The translations under genes were made by a program, and so were the position numbers. Below the pieces are notes generated by a model. The model was not told the DNA's origin. It searched no databases and was given only the letters and a program-made list of their open reading frames with translations. This document shows, in pieces, positions 9,076-18,377 of a stretch of 64,000 nt of DNA (positions are counted from its first letter, which is position 1; each line of letters opens with the position of its first letter). This stretch comes from Thiemannella venezuelensis (GTDB taxonomy: Bacteria > Actinomycetota > Actinomycetes > Streptosporangiales > Streptosporangiaceae), in the NCBI RefSeq assembly GCF_014203605.1, contig NZ_JACHJJ010000002.1:186001-250000 (forward strand), written 5' to 3'.

Positions 9076-9380
9076 GAGGGGTTCCTTGCCTGTGCGGAGG
9101 CCTGAACTGGCCTTACGTAGAGGAAGGTAGCCAGCCGGACCGCATCCGGTCGTCCGCCGCCGGGCTGATCCGGCCTCCCCCTGCCGGGGTAAGGGACGTC
9201 ACCCGTGAGCTGCGACGCCCGCCGCCTCCCGGTCGCGAGAGGTCCGGCATGCGGACGGCGTCCGTGGTTTTTTCCGGTGGCCCTTCCGGAAGGCTCAGTG
9301 CGGCCGACTTCGTTGATCAGCCGATATTCATCCGGAAGCCTGACTTTCCTATTTTATTCACTGTTTGTGACGATTAATGA
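9076..9380. other. Intergenic region, AT-rich towards the insertion sequence
   Basis: No coding frame with a ribosome site was seen. Bases 9076-9290 are typical GC-rich spacer; 9290-9380 become clearly AT-rich (TATTTTATTCACTG and similar). This marks the left border of the lower-GC patch that continues to about 11580 and suggests foreign DNA on both sides of the insertion sequence. Confidence 0.6.
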
Positions 9381-10292
9381 GGCTTTTTCATCTCCGGGTG
9401 ATCTCGTAGTTCTGCAGGACGGCGATGGCCTTGCACAAGTGCCCGGCCTTGCCGGGACTGCAGCGGAGCCGCCGGAGGATGCGCCGGCTCTTGAGCTGGG
9501 CGTTGGCGCGCTCGCCGGGACCACGTAGCCGGGCGTGGGAGCGGTTGGCCTGCTTCTGCGAGACGGGCTTGTTCCGACCCTTGCAGGGCGTGGCGATCGG
9601 GCCTTCGGCGCCTTGGTAGCCCTTGCCGGCGAGGGTGAGGATGCCGGCCCGCTCCAGCGCGCGCAGGATGCCCCGGATGCGGGCGGCGGTCAGGTCGTGG
9701 ACCTTGCCCGGCAGGGCGCCGGAGGTCCACAGGATCGTCCCGTCCGGGGAGGCGATGACCTGCACGTTCATGCCGTGCACGCGGTGCTTGGCCGAGGAGT
9801 GCGGCCGGTCCGCCTTCACCCGGTCGGTGCGGATGAGCATGCCGTCCAGGACCAGGTAGTGCGGTCTCTCTTTCCCGGCCTTGCGCAGGGCCCGGTCGAG
9901 TTTCGGGGAACGGGTCGGCAGCAGGCGCACGGTCTCCTCCACGTAGCGCCAGGCGGTGGCCACCCGGACGCCGAACCCGGCGGCGATCTCGGCGAACGTC
10001 TCGCCCTCGCGCAGGTAGACAAGGACGAGCAGGGCCTGCTGGCCGGGGTTGAGCCGCCGCCGGGGGTGCCGATCGTCTTGCGGTGCCGTCGGATGATGCC
10101 GGCCGCGTAGGTCGGCGTTGGACGCGACAAATCGACCGCGGCGCGGTAGAACAGCACCTGAAGCTCCTGGCTGTGACGGTGATGGTTGTGGTGATCAACC
10201 CGTCTACCAGGAGCTTCTCTACGTCATCAGGCGAACGCCGTACCCGCCATCATGCTGTGACCGACATGCCTTCCGCTCGGGGATGAAAAAGG
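9381..10292. mobile_element. IS5-type insertion sequence with degenerate terminal inverted repeats
   Basis: About 0.9 kb. The left end reads GCTTTTTCATCTCCGG near 9382; the right end, reverse-complemented from about 10277-10292, reads CCTTTTTCATCCCCGAG. That is about 14 bp of inverted repeat with one or two mismatches. It contains one transposase gene on the minus strand that nearly fills the element, as in single-gene IS5-family elements. I could not identify a convincing target duplication. The right end lies only 4 bp before the next start codon. Confidence 0.75.
9388..10157 (-). pseudogene. IS5-family DDE transposase, split by a frameshift
   Basis: Two frames together give a normal-length transposase of about 256 residues. 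The N-terminal frame starts with GTG at 10157 behind AGGAG and reads MLFYRAAVDLSRPTPTYAAG up to HRKTIG. The rest lies in another frame: LNPGQQALLVLVYLREGETF, ATAWRYVEETV, DGMLI, VHDLTAARIRGIL, GKGYQGAEG, PGERANAQLKSRR. The frames meet at a C-rich stretch (10055-10070) where homologues read roughly IGTRWRRLNPG, so one base was probably lost. Programmed frameshifting is known in some IS5 groups but is less likely here because this type usually has one continuous ORF. Confidence 0.8.
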
Positions 10293-10295
10293 TTC

Positions 10296-10514
10296 ATGGC
10301 AGAGTGGCTGGATATGATCAATACCACTTCTCGTAGTGGCCTGGCGCTGCCTTGGAGGACTGGTGGCACGGACTCCTATGCCTATCTCCGAAAGATCAAC
10401 GGAAAATGGTTTGTGGTGCAATATTCGCGTTCCACTGGAGAACTCCTCACGGCCTTCATGCCCAATGCCAAGCAGCTCAACGCGATGCTGAGGATTCTGG
10501 GTAAACGCCGATGA
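10296..10514 (+). CDS. Small unknown protein directly behind the insertion sequence; possible toxin-tail remnant
   Basis: 72 residues from the ATG at 10296, or 66 from the ATG at 10314. The composition is lower in GC than its neighbours (AAT, TAT, AAA codons are common). The C-terminal part, INGKWFVVQYSRSTGELLTA followed by FMPNAKQLNAMLRILGKRR, resembles the ends of some nuclease toxin domains of polymorphic toxins, but this is only a pattern impression. The insertion sequence ends 4 bp upstream, and its terminal repeat supplies the only ribosome-site-like AAAAAGG. The original 5' part may therefore be lost. The stop overlaps the next gene (ATGA). Confidence 0.5.
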   Translation: MAEWLDMINTTSRSGLALPWRTGGTDSYAYLRKINGKWFVVQYSRSTGELLTAFMPNAKQLNAMLRILGKRR

Positions 10515-11275
10515 GTGAACTCTACTGTGAGCCGCCGCACCTGACGGTCGGAGTTTATGGGCGTGGCCCCGAGGCCGACACCTTCGCGGCACTGTGCTCG
10601 ATCATGCCGGAAGTCGGCGGCTCTCCGGTCGGCACCTTCGAGGTCGCACCGATCGATCTCTCGTTCGACTTGCTGTCTGATCTCGGAACGTCGAGGCGGG
10701 TGATCAAGGCATCCGGCGACAGGCTCAGGAATCTTCTGGCCGGAGAGGACGCGGATTTGCGGGTGGTGAAGGCAGCCTTCTCGCACAGGGCCTTTGGTCC
10801 GGTCGTCGTCGAATACATCCTCAAGTATGGGCCGGACAGGCATCCGGTCGGAGTGACGACGAGCGCTGGGACGCTGGGGATGCCGGATTGGACATGGTCG
10901 AAGTCCGACCGGAGGAAAGGTCGGTCGCTAGCCGCCTGGAGCGTCGAAGTCCTGCGGGCGGCCGCGGAGAGATGTAAGCCGCTATATGGAGCTGTGGGGG
11001 TGGAGTTTTCTCTCCCGACGCCGCAGCAGCTTGTGGTAGATCATGCACTTATGCCGACGGAGATGTACCTCTCCAGGAAACTGCTGGGTGGAGGCGCTGA
11101 GTCCGGGGCCGCTTTCCGGGGGTTGTTTCCGCAGACTTCACATTGGAGCGATGGGATGTTTGTCTCCGCGTGGGATCCATATGTAGACCAAGGGAATGGG
11201 CTTGGTTCGACCGATTCCATCGCTTCCGCTGTACAGCCGATGATCGCTGCCATGATAAGGCGATCCGGGAGATAG
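10511..11275 (+). CDS. Unknown protein, possible immunity protein of the upstream remnant
   Basis: 254 residues, coupled to the 72-residue gene by ATGA overlap. Lower-GC codon use than the core genes marks it as accessory. No signal peptide, TM helix or known enzymatic motif is visible. Features include VGVYGRGPEADTFAALC near the start and a central YGPDRHPVGVTTSAGTLGMP. A small toxin-like ORF followed by a mid-sized soluble protein is the usual order of a toxin-immunity pair, which is the best guess, but I do not recognise the family. Confidence 0.55.
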   Translation: MSELYCEPPHLTVGVYGRGPEADTFAALCSIMPEVGGSPVGTFEVAPIDLSFDLLSDLGTSRRVIKASGDRLRNLLAGEDADLRVVKAAFSHRAFGPVVVEYILKYGPDRHPVGVTTSAGTLGMPDWTWSKSDRRKGRSLAAWSVEVLRAAAERCKPLYGAVGVEFSLPTPQQLVVDHALMPTEMYLSRKLLGGGAESGAAFRGLFPQTSHWSDGMFVSAWDPYVDQGNGLGSTDSIASAVQPMIAAMIRRSGR

Positions 11276-11315
11276 CCTCTGTGTCGGAAAGGGCGGTTTT
11301 GGCGGAGGAGACCTC

Positions 11316-11579
11316 GTGTCGAAGGCGTTCTCTGGTATCTGGCGATCGAGCCCGCGGGGGATCCTATCAGCCCCGCCTTCGACCGCCGCTCACCGGCGGA
11401 TCGCGGTGCCCCGCGAGGAAGGTTTCCTGAAGGAACTGGAAAGCCTTGGTGAGACCGTCGAGGGGTGCGAACCGTTCGTCGAGGGAAAAGTGTGGCGGAG
11501 GGTCTCCGGGTCTGATGTCCTCATGTACTTCGAGGAGAGCGGTGGCCTCGGAGTCATGAGCATCGACGCGTTTTCGTGA
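11316..11579 (+). CDS. Small hypothetical protein, possibly a rearranged remnant
   Basis: 87 residues from GTG 11316, which has a strong GGAGGAG 5 nt upstream. The C-terminal half, EEGFLKELESLGETVEGCEP and the WRRVSGSDVLMYFEESGG segment, looks like real protein. The first 30 residues do not, while another frame over 11318-11405 reads more naturally (VEGVLWYLAIEPAGDPISPA). Either the gene is frameshifted near 11405 or it truly starts at the internal GTG 11407. It shares the lower-GC character of the patch. No function is suggested. Confidence 0.4.
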   Translation: MSKAFSGIWRSSPRGILSAPPSTAAHRRIAVPREEGFLKELESLGETVEGCEPFVEGKVWRRVSGSDVLMYFEESGGLGVMSIDAFS

Positions 11580-13312
<1,733 letters not shown>

Positions 13313-13349
13313 CCGGCCTCGGTCCGCCCGGCCGGTCGGGCCGGGTGGA

Positions 13350-14300
13350 TCAGGGGGTGACGGCCCGCCGGATGCCGGCGAGCGAGGCGGCCAGGAGCCG
13401 GTCGCGGCCGGTGGACTCCGCGTAGTCGGCGAGCGCCGCGCAGAGGAACACGGCCAGCACGCGCGCCGCCAGCTCGCGCTCGGGGCCGATCGGGCGCCCG
13501 TAGGCCGTGAGCAGTGCCGCACGGGATGTGCCGGAGAAACCCGCGTAGGCCAGCGAGAGGTCGACGGCCGGGTCGGCCAGGCAGATGTCCACCCAGTCGA
13601 TGACGCCGGTCGCCCGGCCGTCCGGGCCGACCAGCAGGTGCCGCAGGTGCAGGTCGCCGTGGACGACTGAGACCGGACCGGGCGGAGGACCCGCCTTCTC
13701 GCCCTCGGCCAGGAGCCGTTCGACGGCCGGATCCGGCGTCCGCAGACCACGCCGGGAGAGGGCGGCCAGCCGCTCGCGGGCCATCGGCGCCCGCACCCCG
13801 GGATCGCCCCGGCGCATCGGGTCGACGGGCAGCTCCGCGCCCGCCCCGGCGGCCAGGCGCGGGTCGTGCAGGGCCCGCAGGAAAGCGCCGAGACCGGAGG
13901 CGGCCCGCACCAGGCCGGCCTCGGAGAGATCGGCCTCGGCCAGCTCCCGGCCGGGGATCAGCTCCGCGCCCCAGAACGGCCACGGGTAGGAGCCGCCGGG
14001 ACGCCCGACGTGTGTGGGGACCGGAACCGCCAGCGGCAGCCCGGGTGCCAGCGCGGGCAGGGTCGCGATCTCCCGCCCGATGCCGGGCAGCACGACGGCG
14101 CGGCGCGGGAACCGGAACACCCACCGCCCGCCGACGAGGTGGACGGTGTTGTCCCAGCCGGTGGCGAGCGGCTCGACCGGCGCGTCGCGCAGGTCGGGGA
14201 ACTGCCCGCCCACCAGCGCCGCCGCCTCGGCGGTCCCGACGTCGTGCTCGGCCTCCCACTCCGCGCGGGGCGGCGCGCTCCCCGGACCGCTGCTCGTCAT
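13350..14300 (-). CDS. Aminoglycoside phosphotransferase (APH)-family kinase
   Basis: 316 residues from the ATG at 14300. That start is chosen because a -10-like TAGCAT lies 7 nt upstream (14308-14313) and would overlap the alternative ATG at 14309; the mRNA is probably leaderless. The APH fold is shown by GWDNTVHLVGGRWVFRFPR (nucleotide-binding strand and Lys-equivalent region), the catalytic loop VVHGDLHLRHLLV (catalytic Asp; the usual metal-binding Asn position is His) and GVIDWVDICLADPAVDLSLA. Family members phosphorylate aminoglycosides, macrolides, homoserine-like amines or sugars. Antibiotic resistance cannot be claimed from sequence. Convergent with gdhA. Confidence 0.85.
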   Translation of the reverse strand: MTSSGPGSAPPRAEWEAEHDVGTAEAAALVGGQFPDLRDAPVEPLATGWDNTVHLVGGRWVFRFPRRAVVLPGIGREIATLPALAPGLPLAVPVPTHVGRPGGSYPWPFWGAELIPGRELAEADLSEAGLVRAASGLGAFLRALHDPRLAAGAGAELPVDPMRRGDPGVRAPMARERLAALSRRGLRTPDPAVERLLAEGEKAGPPPGPVSVVHGDLHLRHLLVGPDGRATGVIDWVDICLADPAVDLSLAYAGFSGTSRAALLTAYGRPIGPERELAARVLAVFLCAALADYAESTGRDRLLAASLAGIRRAVTP

Positions 14301-14487
14301 GATCGCCATGCTAGCCCGGCGGGCGCACGCCGTACGGGGACCGGGACCGCGTCCGGGCGGAGTGGGAGGCGGCAGGGTGCCGGGCGGTCGCGGGCCGTCC
14401 GCGGGCGGGACGTGCCCGGCCGCGGGTGAGGAGACCGGCGGTCCGTCTCTCTGATCCCGGCGCGTCGCGTCCTCTCGGGAATCCCGG

Positions 14488-14542
14488 TTGACACCACTCT
14501 ATTCGTAGTACTATGTTCATACCACTCCAAATGGAGTACTAC
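14488..14542 (+). promoter_or_regulatory. Promoter with TTGACA -35 box and two nested operator palindromes
   Basis: TTGACA lies at 14488-14493 and a -10-like TACTAT or TATGTT at 14509-14517. GTAGTACT (14505-14512) is perfectly inverted as AGTACTAC (14535-14542). Inside this lies a second palindrome, ACTCC-4-GGAGT (14524-14537). The arrangement looks like a tightly repressed promoter for the reductase gene at 14565. No cognate regulator is adjacent. Confidence 0.55.
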
Positions 14543-14564
14543 AGGAAGAGTGAAAGAGGATCGC

Positions 14565-15134
14565 ATGCGAAAGCTCGTCTACTACATCGGCATGACCATC
14601 GACGGCTTCATCGCCGCCCCCGACGGCGGTGTGGACTTCTTCCCGGTGGGCAAGGACGTCCTGGACTTCATCGTCGAGGAGTATCCGGAGACGCTGCCCA
14701 CGCACGTCCGCGGGCAGCTCGGCGTCGACGCCGAGAACCGGAGCTTCGACACCGGCATCCAGGGGCGGGTCACCTACGAGCCCGCCCTGGAGATCGGGGT
14801 GACCAGCCCCTACGCCCACCTGCGCCAGTACGTGGTCTCGGAGAGCATCACCGAGAGCCCCGACCCGGCGGTCGAGATCGTCTCCGGCGACCCCCTGGCC
14901 AAGGTCCGCGAGCTCAAGGCGGAGGACGGCAAGGACATCTACCTGGCGGGCGGCGGCCGGCTCGCCGGGACCCTGCTGCCGGAGATCGACCGGCTGGTCG
15001 TCAAGCTCTACCCGGTCGTCGCCGGGGCCGGGATCCCGCTGTTCACCACCGGGTTCTCCCCGGTGGACTTCACGCTCGCCGGCACCCGCGTCCTCGACGG
15101 CGGCATGGTCGTGCTCACCTACGACAGGACGTGA
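14565..15134 (+). CDS. Dihydrofolate reductase-like (RibD C-terminal domain) protein
   Basis: 189 residues from the ATG at 14565, preferred over the in-frame GTG at 14550 because AGAGGA lies just before it. The RibD_C/DHFR-like fold is shown by LVYYIGMTIDGFIAAPDGGV at the start, the central DTGIQGRVTYEPAL, the NADPH-binding glycine stretch DIYLAGGGRLAGTLLPEIDR and the end FTTGFSPVDFTL. These stand-alone proteins probably reduce a small substrate with NADPH; the true substrate is unknown. A strong regulated-looking promoter precedes it and a hairpin terminator follows at 15149. Confidence 0.88.
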   Translation: MRKLVYYIGMTIDGFIAAPDGGVDFFPVGKDVLDFIVEEYPETLPTHVRGQLGVDAENRSFDTGIQGRVTYEPALEIGVTSPYAHLRQYVVSESITESPDPAVEIVSGDPLAKVRELKAEDGKDIYLAGGGRLAGTLLPEIDRLVVKLYPVVAGAGIPLFTTGFSPVDFTLAGTRVLDGGMVVLTYDRT

Positions 15135-15148
15135 TCCCGGGCGGAGGG

Positions 15149-15180
15149 CCGGGCCCCGGACCGAGAGGGACGGGGCCCGG
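15149..15180. terminator. Hairpin between convergent genes
   Basis: CCGGGCCCCG (15149-15158) pairs perfectly with CGGGGCCCGG (15171-15180) across a 12-nt loop, between the RibD-like gene and the anti-sigma gene that face each other. There is no T-tract, as is common in actinomycetes. Confidence 0.6.
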
Positions 15181-15289
15181 GATTCGCGCGACGCGGGGAC
15201 CGGGGCTCAGCCGGTGGGCGGCGGGTTTCAGGATCGCGCTCACCGGTTTGTGAAGGGGGCTTGAGCGGAGCCGGGGGTGACGGGCGTGG

Positions 15290-15748
15290 TCACGCGCATG
15301 GCTCCGCCGCCGGTGCCGGGTGGAGGTCGAGGGCGCACCACACGGTGCGCCCGAGGGTGCCGTGGTCGCGCACGCCCCAGCGCCCGCCGGACAGCTCGCG
15401 CACGATGGCCAGGCCGCGGCCCCCCTCCACGTCGTCCGGTACGGCGTCGCAGGCACGGGGGCGCGAGAGCGCCCCGCCCGGGTCCGTGACCTCGATGAGG
15501 AGGAGGTCCGCCATCCGGACGAGCATGAACAGCACCAGGTCGCACGCCCTGCCGCGGTCGGCGTGCACGGCCGCGTTGGTGACGAGCTCGGAGGTGGCCA
15601 GCCGCACGTTCTCGTAGGCCGGATGGTCGGACCCGAGCCATTCCCGCACGCAGGTGCGGGCCTGCGAAGCGGAGGCGGGATCGAGTCTCAGATAGGCCTC
15701 TCCGAGGATTTCGGATCCGACCTCTCCCGGGCTGATGACTGCGTTCAT
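15290..15748 (-). CDS. RsbW/SpoIIAB-type ATP-binding protein (anti-sigma-like HATPase)
   Basis: 152 residues from the ATG at 15748. A single GHKL ATPase domain: N-box VRLATSELVTNAAVHADRG, G1 region LIEVTDPGG, and G2 box DDVEGGRGLAIVRELSGGRW. These small kinases either bind a sigma factor or phosphorylate an anti-sigma antagonist. Divergent from an XRE/DUF5753 regulator with a DUF397 partner, the set matches the WhiJ-type loci of streptomycetes (DNA-binding protein, BldB/AbaA-like small protein, anti-sigma-like kinase), which influence development and antibiotic production. Confidence 0.88.
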   Translation of the reverse strand: MNAVISPGEVGSEILGEAYLRLDPASASQARTCVREWLGSDHPAYENVRLATSELVTNAAVHADRGRACDLVLFMLVRMADLLLIEVTDPGGALSRPRACDAVPDDVEGGRGLAIVRELSGGRWGVRDHGTLGRTVWCALDLHPAPAAEPCA

Positions 15749-15885
15749 GTTGGACCTGTCCGGCGGCGGGTTCGCGGATTCGTCTTCCGAGCATCGCACT
15801 CCTTGGATACCGTCTGTAGCGGAACGACCACGCTCATGGTCAACGGAATCCGTGAAATGGACTGTGAAACCGTAGGGGGCGTCCG

Positions 15886-16719
15886 GTGCCGAAACCCACC
15901 GAGCTCGATCCCAGTGTGTCGCCGATCGCCTTTTTCGGCTACGAGCTGCGGAGATACCGGCAGGAGGCCGGTCTGACCCAGTCGAAGCTGGCCAGCCGGG
16001 CCGGGTTCGCGCTGGGCACGATCTCGATGGCGGAGACCGGACGGCGGCCTCCGACGGAGGATTTCGCACGGCGCTGCGACGAGGCGTTGGGGGTGGACGG
16101 GGCGCTCATCAGGATCAAGGAGATGATCGACAACGTCTCCGCCCGCCTGCCCGCCTGGTTCCGCCCCTGGGCGGAGATAGAGCAGACCGCCGAAGTCCTC
16201 CGCACCTGGGAACCGCTCATCGTGCCGGGCCTGCTCCAGACCGAGGAGTACGCCCGGGCGCTCTTCAGCGGCGAGCCGCGCGTCTCGGCCGGGGGAGTGG
16301 AGCGGGACGTGGCCGCCCGGATGGAGCGCCAGCGCATCCTGGAACGGGAGGACCCGCCCATGCTCTGGGTCGTCCTCGACGAGGGTGTGCTCGGCCGGTG
16401 CATCGGCGGCGACGCCGTCATGGCGGCGCAGCTCGGCCGCCTCCTGGAGGCGGCCGAACTGCCGCACGTCACCGTCCAGGTGCTTCCCTTCGAGGCGGGC
16501 AGCACCGTCGGCCTGCTGGGCGGTTTCGTCATTGCACAGGTCCGGGGGCTTGCGAATACTGCCTACATGGAGTCGGCCGGCCAGGGCCAGGTGACCGACC
16601 GGCCCGACGACGTGGCGGACATCACCACGAAATACGAGGCGATCCGCGCGGAGGCGCTCCCTCAGCGGGCATCGCTGAAACTTGTGCGGGAGATGAGAGA
16701 CCGATGGATCGGGAACTGA
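15886..16719 (+). CDS. WhiJ-like XRE-family regulator with DUF5753
   Basis: 277 residues with a GTG start. The helix-turn-helix domain occupies residues about 15-72 (FFGYELRRYRQEAGLTQSKL, then ASRAGFALGTISMAETGRRP). The DUF5753 domain follows (about 95-270), with the characteristic WEPLIVPGLLQTEEYARALF and VTVQVLPFEAGSTVGLLGGF. The DUF397 partner starts 16 bp inside its 3' end. In the WhiJ model the DUF397 protein modulates DNA binding by the XRE protein. Divergent from the HATPase gene, so the 137-bp gap is the probable operator region. Confidence 0.93.
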   Translation: MPKPTELDPSVSPIAFFGYELRRYRQEAGLTQSKLASRAGFALGTISMAETGRRPPTEDFARRCDEALGVDGALIRIKEMIDNVSARLPAWFRPWAEIEQTAEVLRTWEPLIVPGLLQTEEYARALFSGEPRVSAGGVERDVAARMERQRILEREDPPMLWVVLDEGVLGRCIGGDAVMAAQLGRLLEAAELPHVTVQVLPFEAGSTVGLLGGFVIAQVRGLANTAYMESAGQGQVTDRPDDVADITTKYEAIRAEALPQRASLKLVREMRDRWIGN

Positions 16720-16907
16720 ACGAGGCATTCTGGGTGAAGTCGCCGTTCTCCGGCGGCAACGGCGGCAACTGTGTGGAGATCGCCAAACTGCCGGGCGGCA
16801 GGGTCGGCGTCCGCGACAGCAAGGATCGGTCTGGTCCGGCACTGGTGTTCACTCCGTCCGAGTGGACCGCCTTCACCCACTGGGTCCGTATGGACGACAC
16901 GGTCTGA
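16704..16907 (+). CDS. DUF397 (BldB/AbaA-like) small partner protein
   Basis: 67 residues from the ATG at 16704, overlapping the XRE gene by 16 bp in another frame. It shows the DUF397 signature: NEAFWVKSPFSGGNGGNCVE, then VGVRDSKDRSGPALVFTPSE and W-x-x-F. Genes of this family sit almost always next to DUF5753 regulators and act as their antagonists or co-factors. A 14-bp stem terminator follows at 16928. Confidence 0.93.
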   Translation: MDRELNEAFWVKSPFSGGNGGNCVEIAKLPGGRVGVRDSKDRSGPALVFTPSEWTAFTHWVRMDDTV

Positions 16908-16927
16908 ACGCGTGCCGTACGGCCCGT

Positions 16928-16960
16928 ACGGCCGCGCCCGCCGCACGCGGGCGCGGCCGT
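16928..16960. terminator. Strong hairpin between convergent genes
   Basis: A perfect 14-bp stem, 16928-16941 with 16947-16960, and a 5-nt loop CGCAC. It lies between the DUF397 gene and the convergent secreted-protein gene, so it can end both transcripts. Confidence 0.7.
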
Positions 16961-16987
16961 GCAGGAGCATCCGGCGGGTGGGACCGG

Positions 16988-17293
16988 TCAGCGGGTTTCC
17001 ACCCAGATGTCGACGATCTGGTGCGGGGTGATGCCGGTGACCGAGGCGGTTCCGGCGGGCTGCCACGGGCCGATGATGGGGATCAGGCCGACCTCCGGCA
17101 GGAAGTGGCGTTGGAGCACCCGGATCCGGTGCTCGCCCGTTCCGGTGGCGCAGTAGCTGGAGGCCTGCTGCCCGGAGACCTGGTAGCTGCAGTTCGTGGG
17201 CGCGGCCGAGGCGCCGGGGGCTGTCGCCGAGGCCAGCACCGTGGTCAGGAACGCGGCCGCCGATACGGCCGCCGCGCGTTTTCTCGCACTCAT
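16988..17293 (-). CDS. Small secreted protein of unknown function
   Basis: 101 residues with a clear signal peptide (MSARKRAAAVSAAAFLTTVL..., cleavage after ASA near residue 30). The mature part is about 70 residues with two cysteines (TNCSYQVSGQQASSYCATGT) likely to form a disulfide, then HRIRVLQRHFLPEVGLIPII. No enzymatic motif. A perfect 15-bp palindrome 72-86 bp upstream suggests regulated expression of this secreted product. Confidence 0.75.
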   Translation of the reverse strand: MSARKRAAAVSAAAFLTTVLASATAPGASAAPTNCSYQVSGQQASSYCATGTGEHRIRVLQRHFLPEVGLIPIIGPWQPAGTASVTGITPHQIVDIWVETR

Positions 17294-17364
17294 GCATGAC
17301 TCCTGAAGGCTGGGGACGTCGTGAGCATGCGGGCGGGGCCGCTGCAGCGGCCGGCGCTTATCTA

Positions 17365-17379
17365 TAGGAAACTTTCCTA
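17365..17379. promoter_or_regulatory. Perfect 15-bp operator-like palindrome TAGGAAACTTTCCTA
   Basis: Seven-base arms around a central C in an AT-rich island between the secreted-protein gene (minus) and the TIR-TPR remnant. It is well placed over the promoter of the secreted gene. Similar elements stand before secreted-protein genes in other actinomycetes as far as I recall, but the cognate regulator is not known to me. Confidence 0.5.
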
Positions 17380-17485
17380 AAAGAAAAGCTAGCCCCCGCC
17401 CGTCCCGGGGTCAACACTCCGGTGGACGATCTCCTGGGGCTCCAGCTCGGCGCGCACGGGCCGGATCAGGCGGGATCAGGCCGGA

Positions 17486-18194
17486 TCAGGGCGGATCCTC
17501 TTCGGAGGCTCGCTCCCCGCGCTGGTCAAGCCAGCCGAGGACCACGGCGGCGTCGCCGGGCGCGAGGTGCTCGGCGAGGACGCGCCGGAACTCCTGCTCA
17601 CCGAGGGCCTCGCGCTGGCGGCCGAGCCAGTACAGGTTGACGTCCGTCTCGGGCACCTGGAGCTCGGCGTGGACGACCAGGCTGAGAAGGAGGTACGGGA
17701 CGGCCTCGGCGGCCTGGCCCGTCTCGGCGTACAGCGCGCCGAGCTGGCCGTAGCCGGTCGCGAGGTTCGCGCGGTCGCCGAGCTCCTCGTCGATGTCCAG
17801 GGCCTTGCGGTACCACTCCAGCGCCCGGTCGTAGTCCCCGCGGTTCTCGGCGATCATGCCGATGAAGACGAGGACGCCGTGCCGCGCCTCCTGGATCGCC
17901 CGCTCGATCGTCTCGACGACGACGGCTCCCGGTGAGCGGAGCACCTCCTCGTAGGTGACGCGCAGCTCCGCCTCGCGGAGCCGGTCGGCGAGCCGGCGGA
18001 CCCATTCGAGGTCGGCGTCGGTGCAGGAGACGACGCGGGGCCACCGCCCCCCCGGAGGGTGTCCCGCTCGGCGGGGAGGCTTTCGCGGTGCGGCGCCCGG
18101 CGGGCCGGCCGCGCACCTGGACCCCGGCGAAGACGGCCGCGACGACGCCCGCGACGGCGCTGACCACGGCGACCGCCAGCTCCGCGATGTCCAT
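17486..18194 (-). pseudogene. Decayed TIR-TPR protein gene (frameshift plus internal deletion)
   Basis: The start at 18194 encodes a hydrophobic N-terminus (MDIAELAVAVVSAVAGVVAA). After a seven-C run on the plus strand (18047-18053) the frame is lost. With one base removed it continues CTDADLEWVRRLADRLREAE and YEEVLRSPGAVVVETIERAI, which is the first half of a TIR-like domain. After HGVLVF it jumps in frame to a TPR repeat (ENRGDYDRALEWYRKALDID and a second copy) without the TIR core. A 152-residue ORF from GTG 17944 could still be translated. I read this as a broken TIR-TPR effector; a sequencing error in the homopolymer would explain only the frameshift. Confidence 0.65.
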
Positions 18195-18377
18195 ATGATC
18201 AGATTACGGCGTGGAGCGTTCTGACGGCTCCCGGTCGTCGGAAGCGGTGAATCACCGGTAGGTCCGGGAAGCCGGGCCGCGGACTCCGCGAGGGTTCTCC
18301 GGCGGGGGCGCCGCGCCGCTCCGAGCCTTCACGGCCTCGTAAGATTTCGGCGTTTGCGCCGCGTCTACGCTTGCCCC

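Noticed and set aside
13350-14300. Aminoglycoside resistance gene
   Set aside because: The APH fold is clear but the family is broad and the key Asn is His; resistance cannot be inferred.
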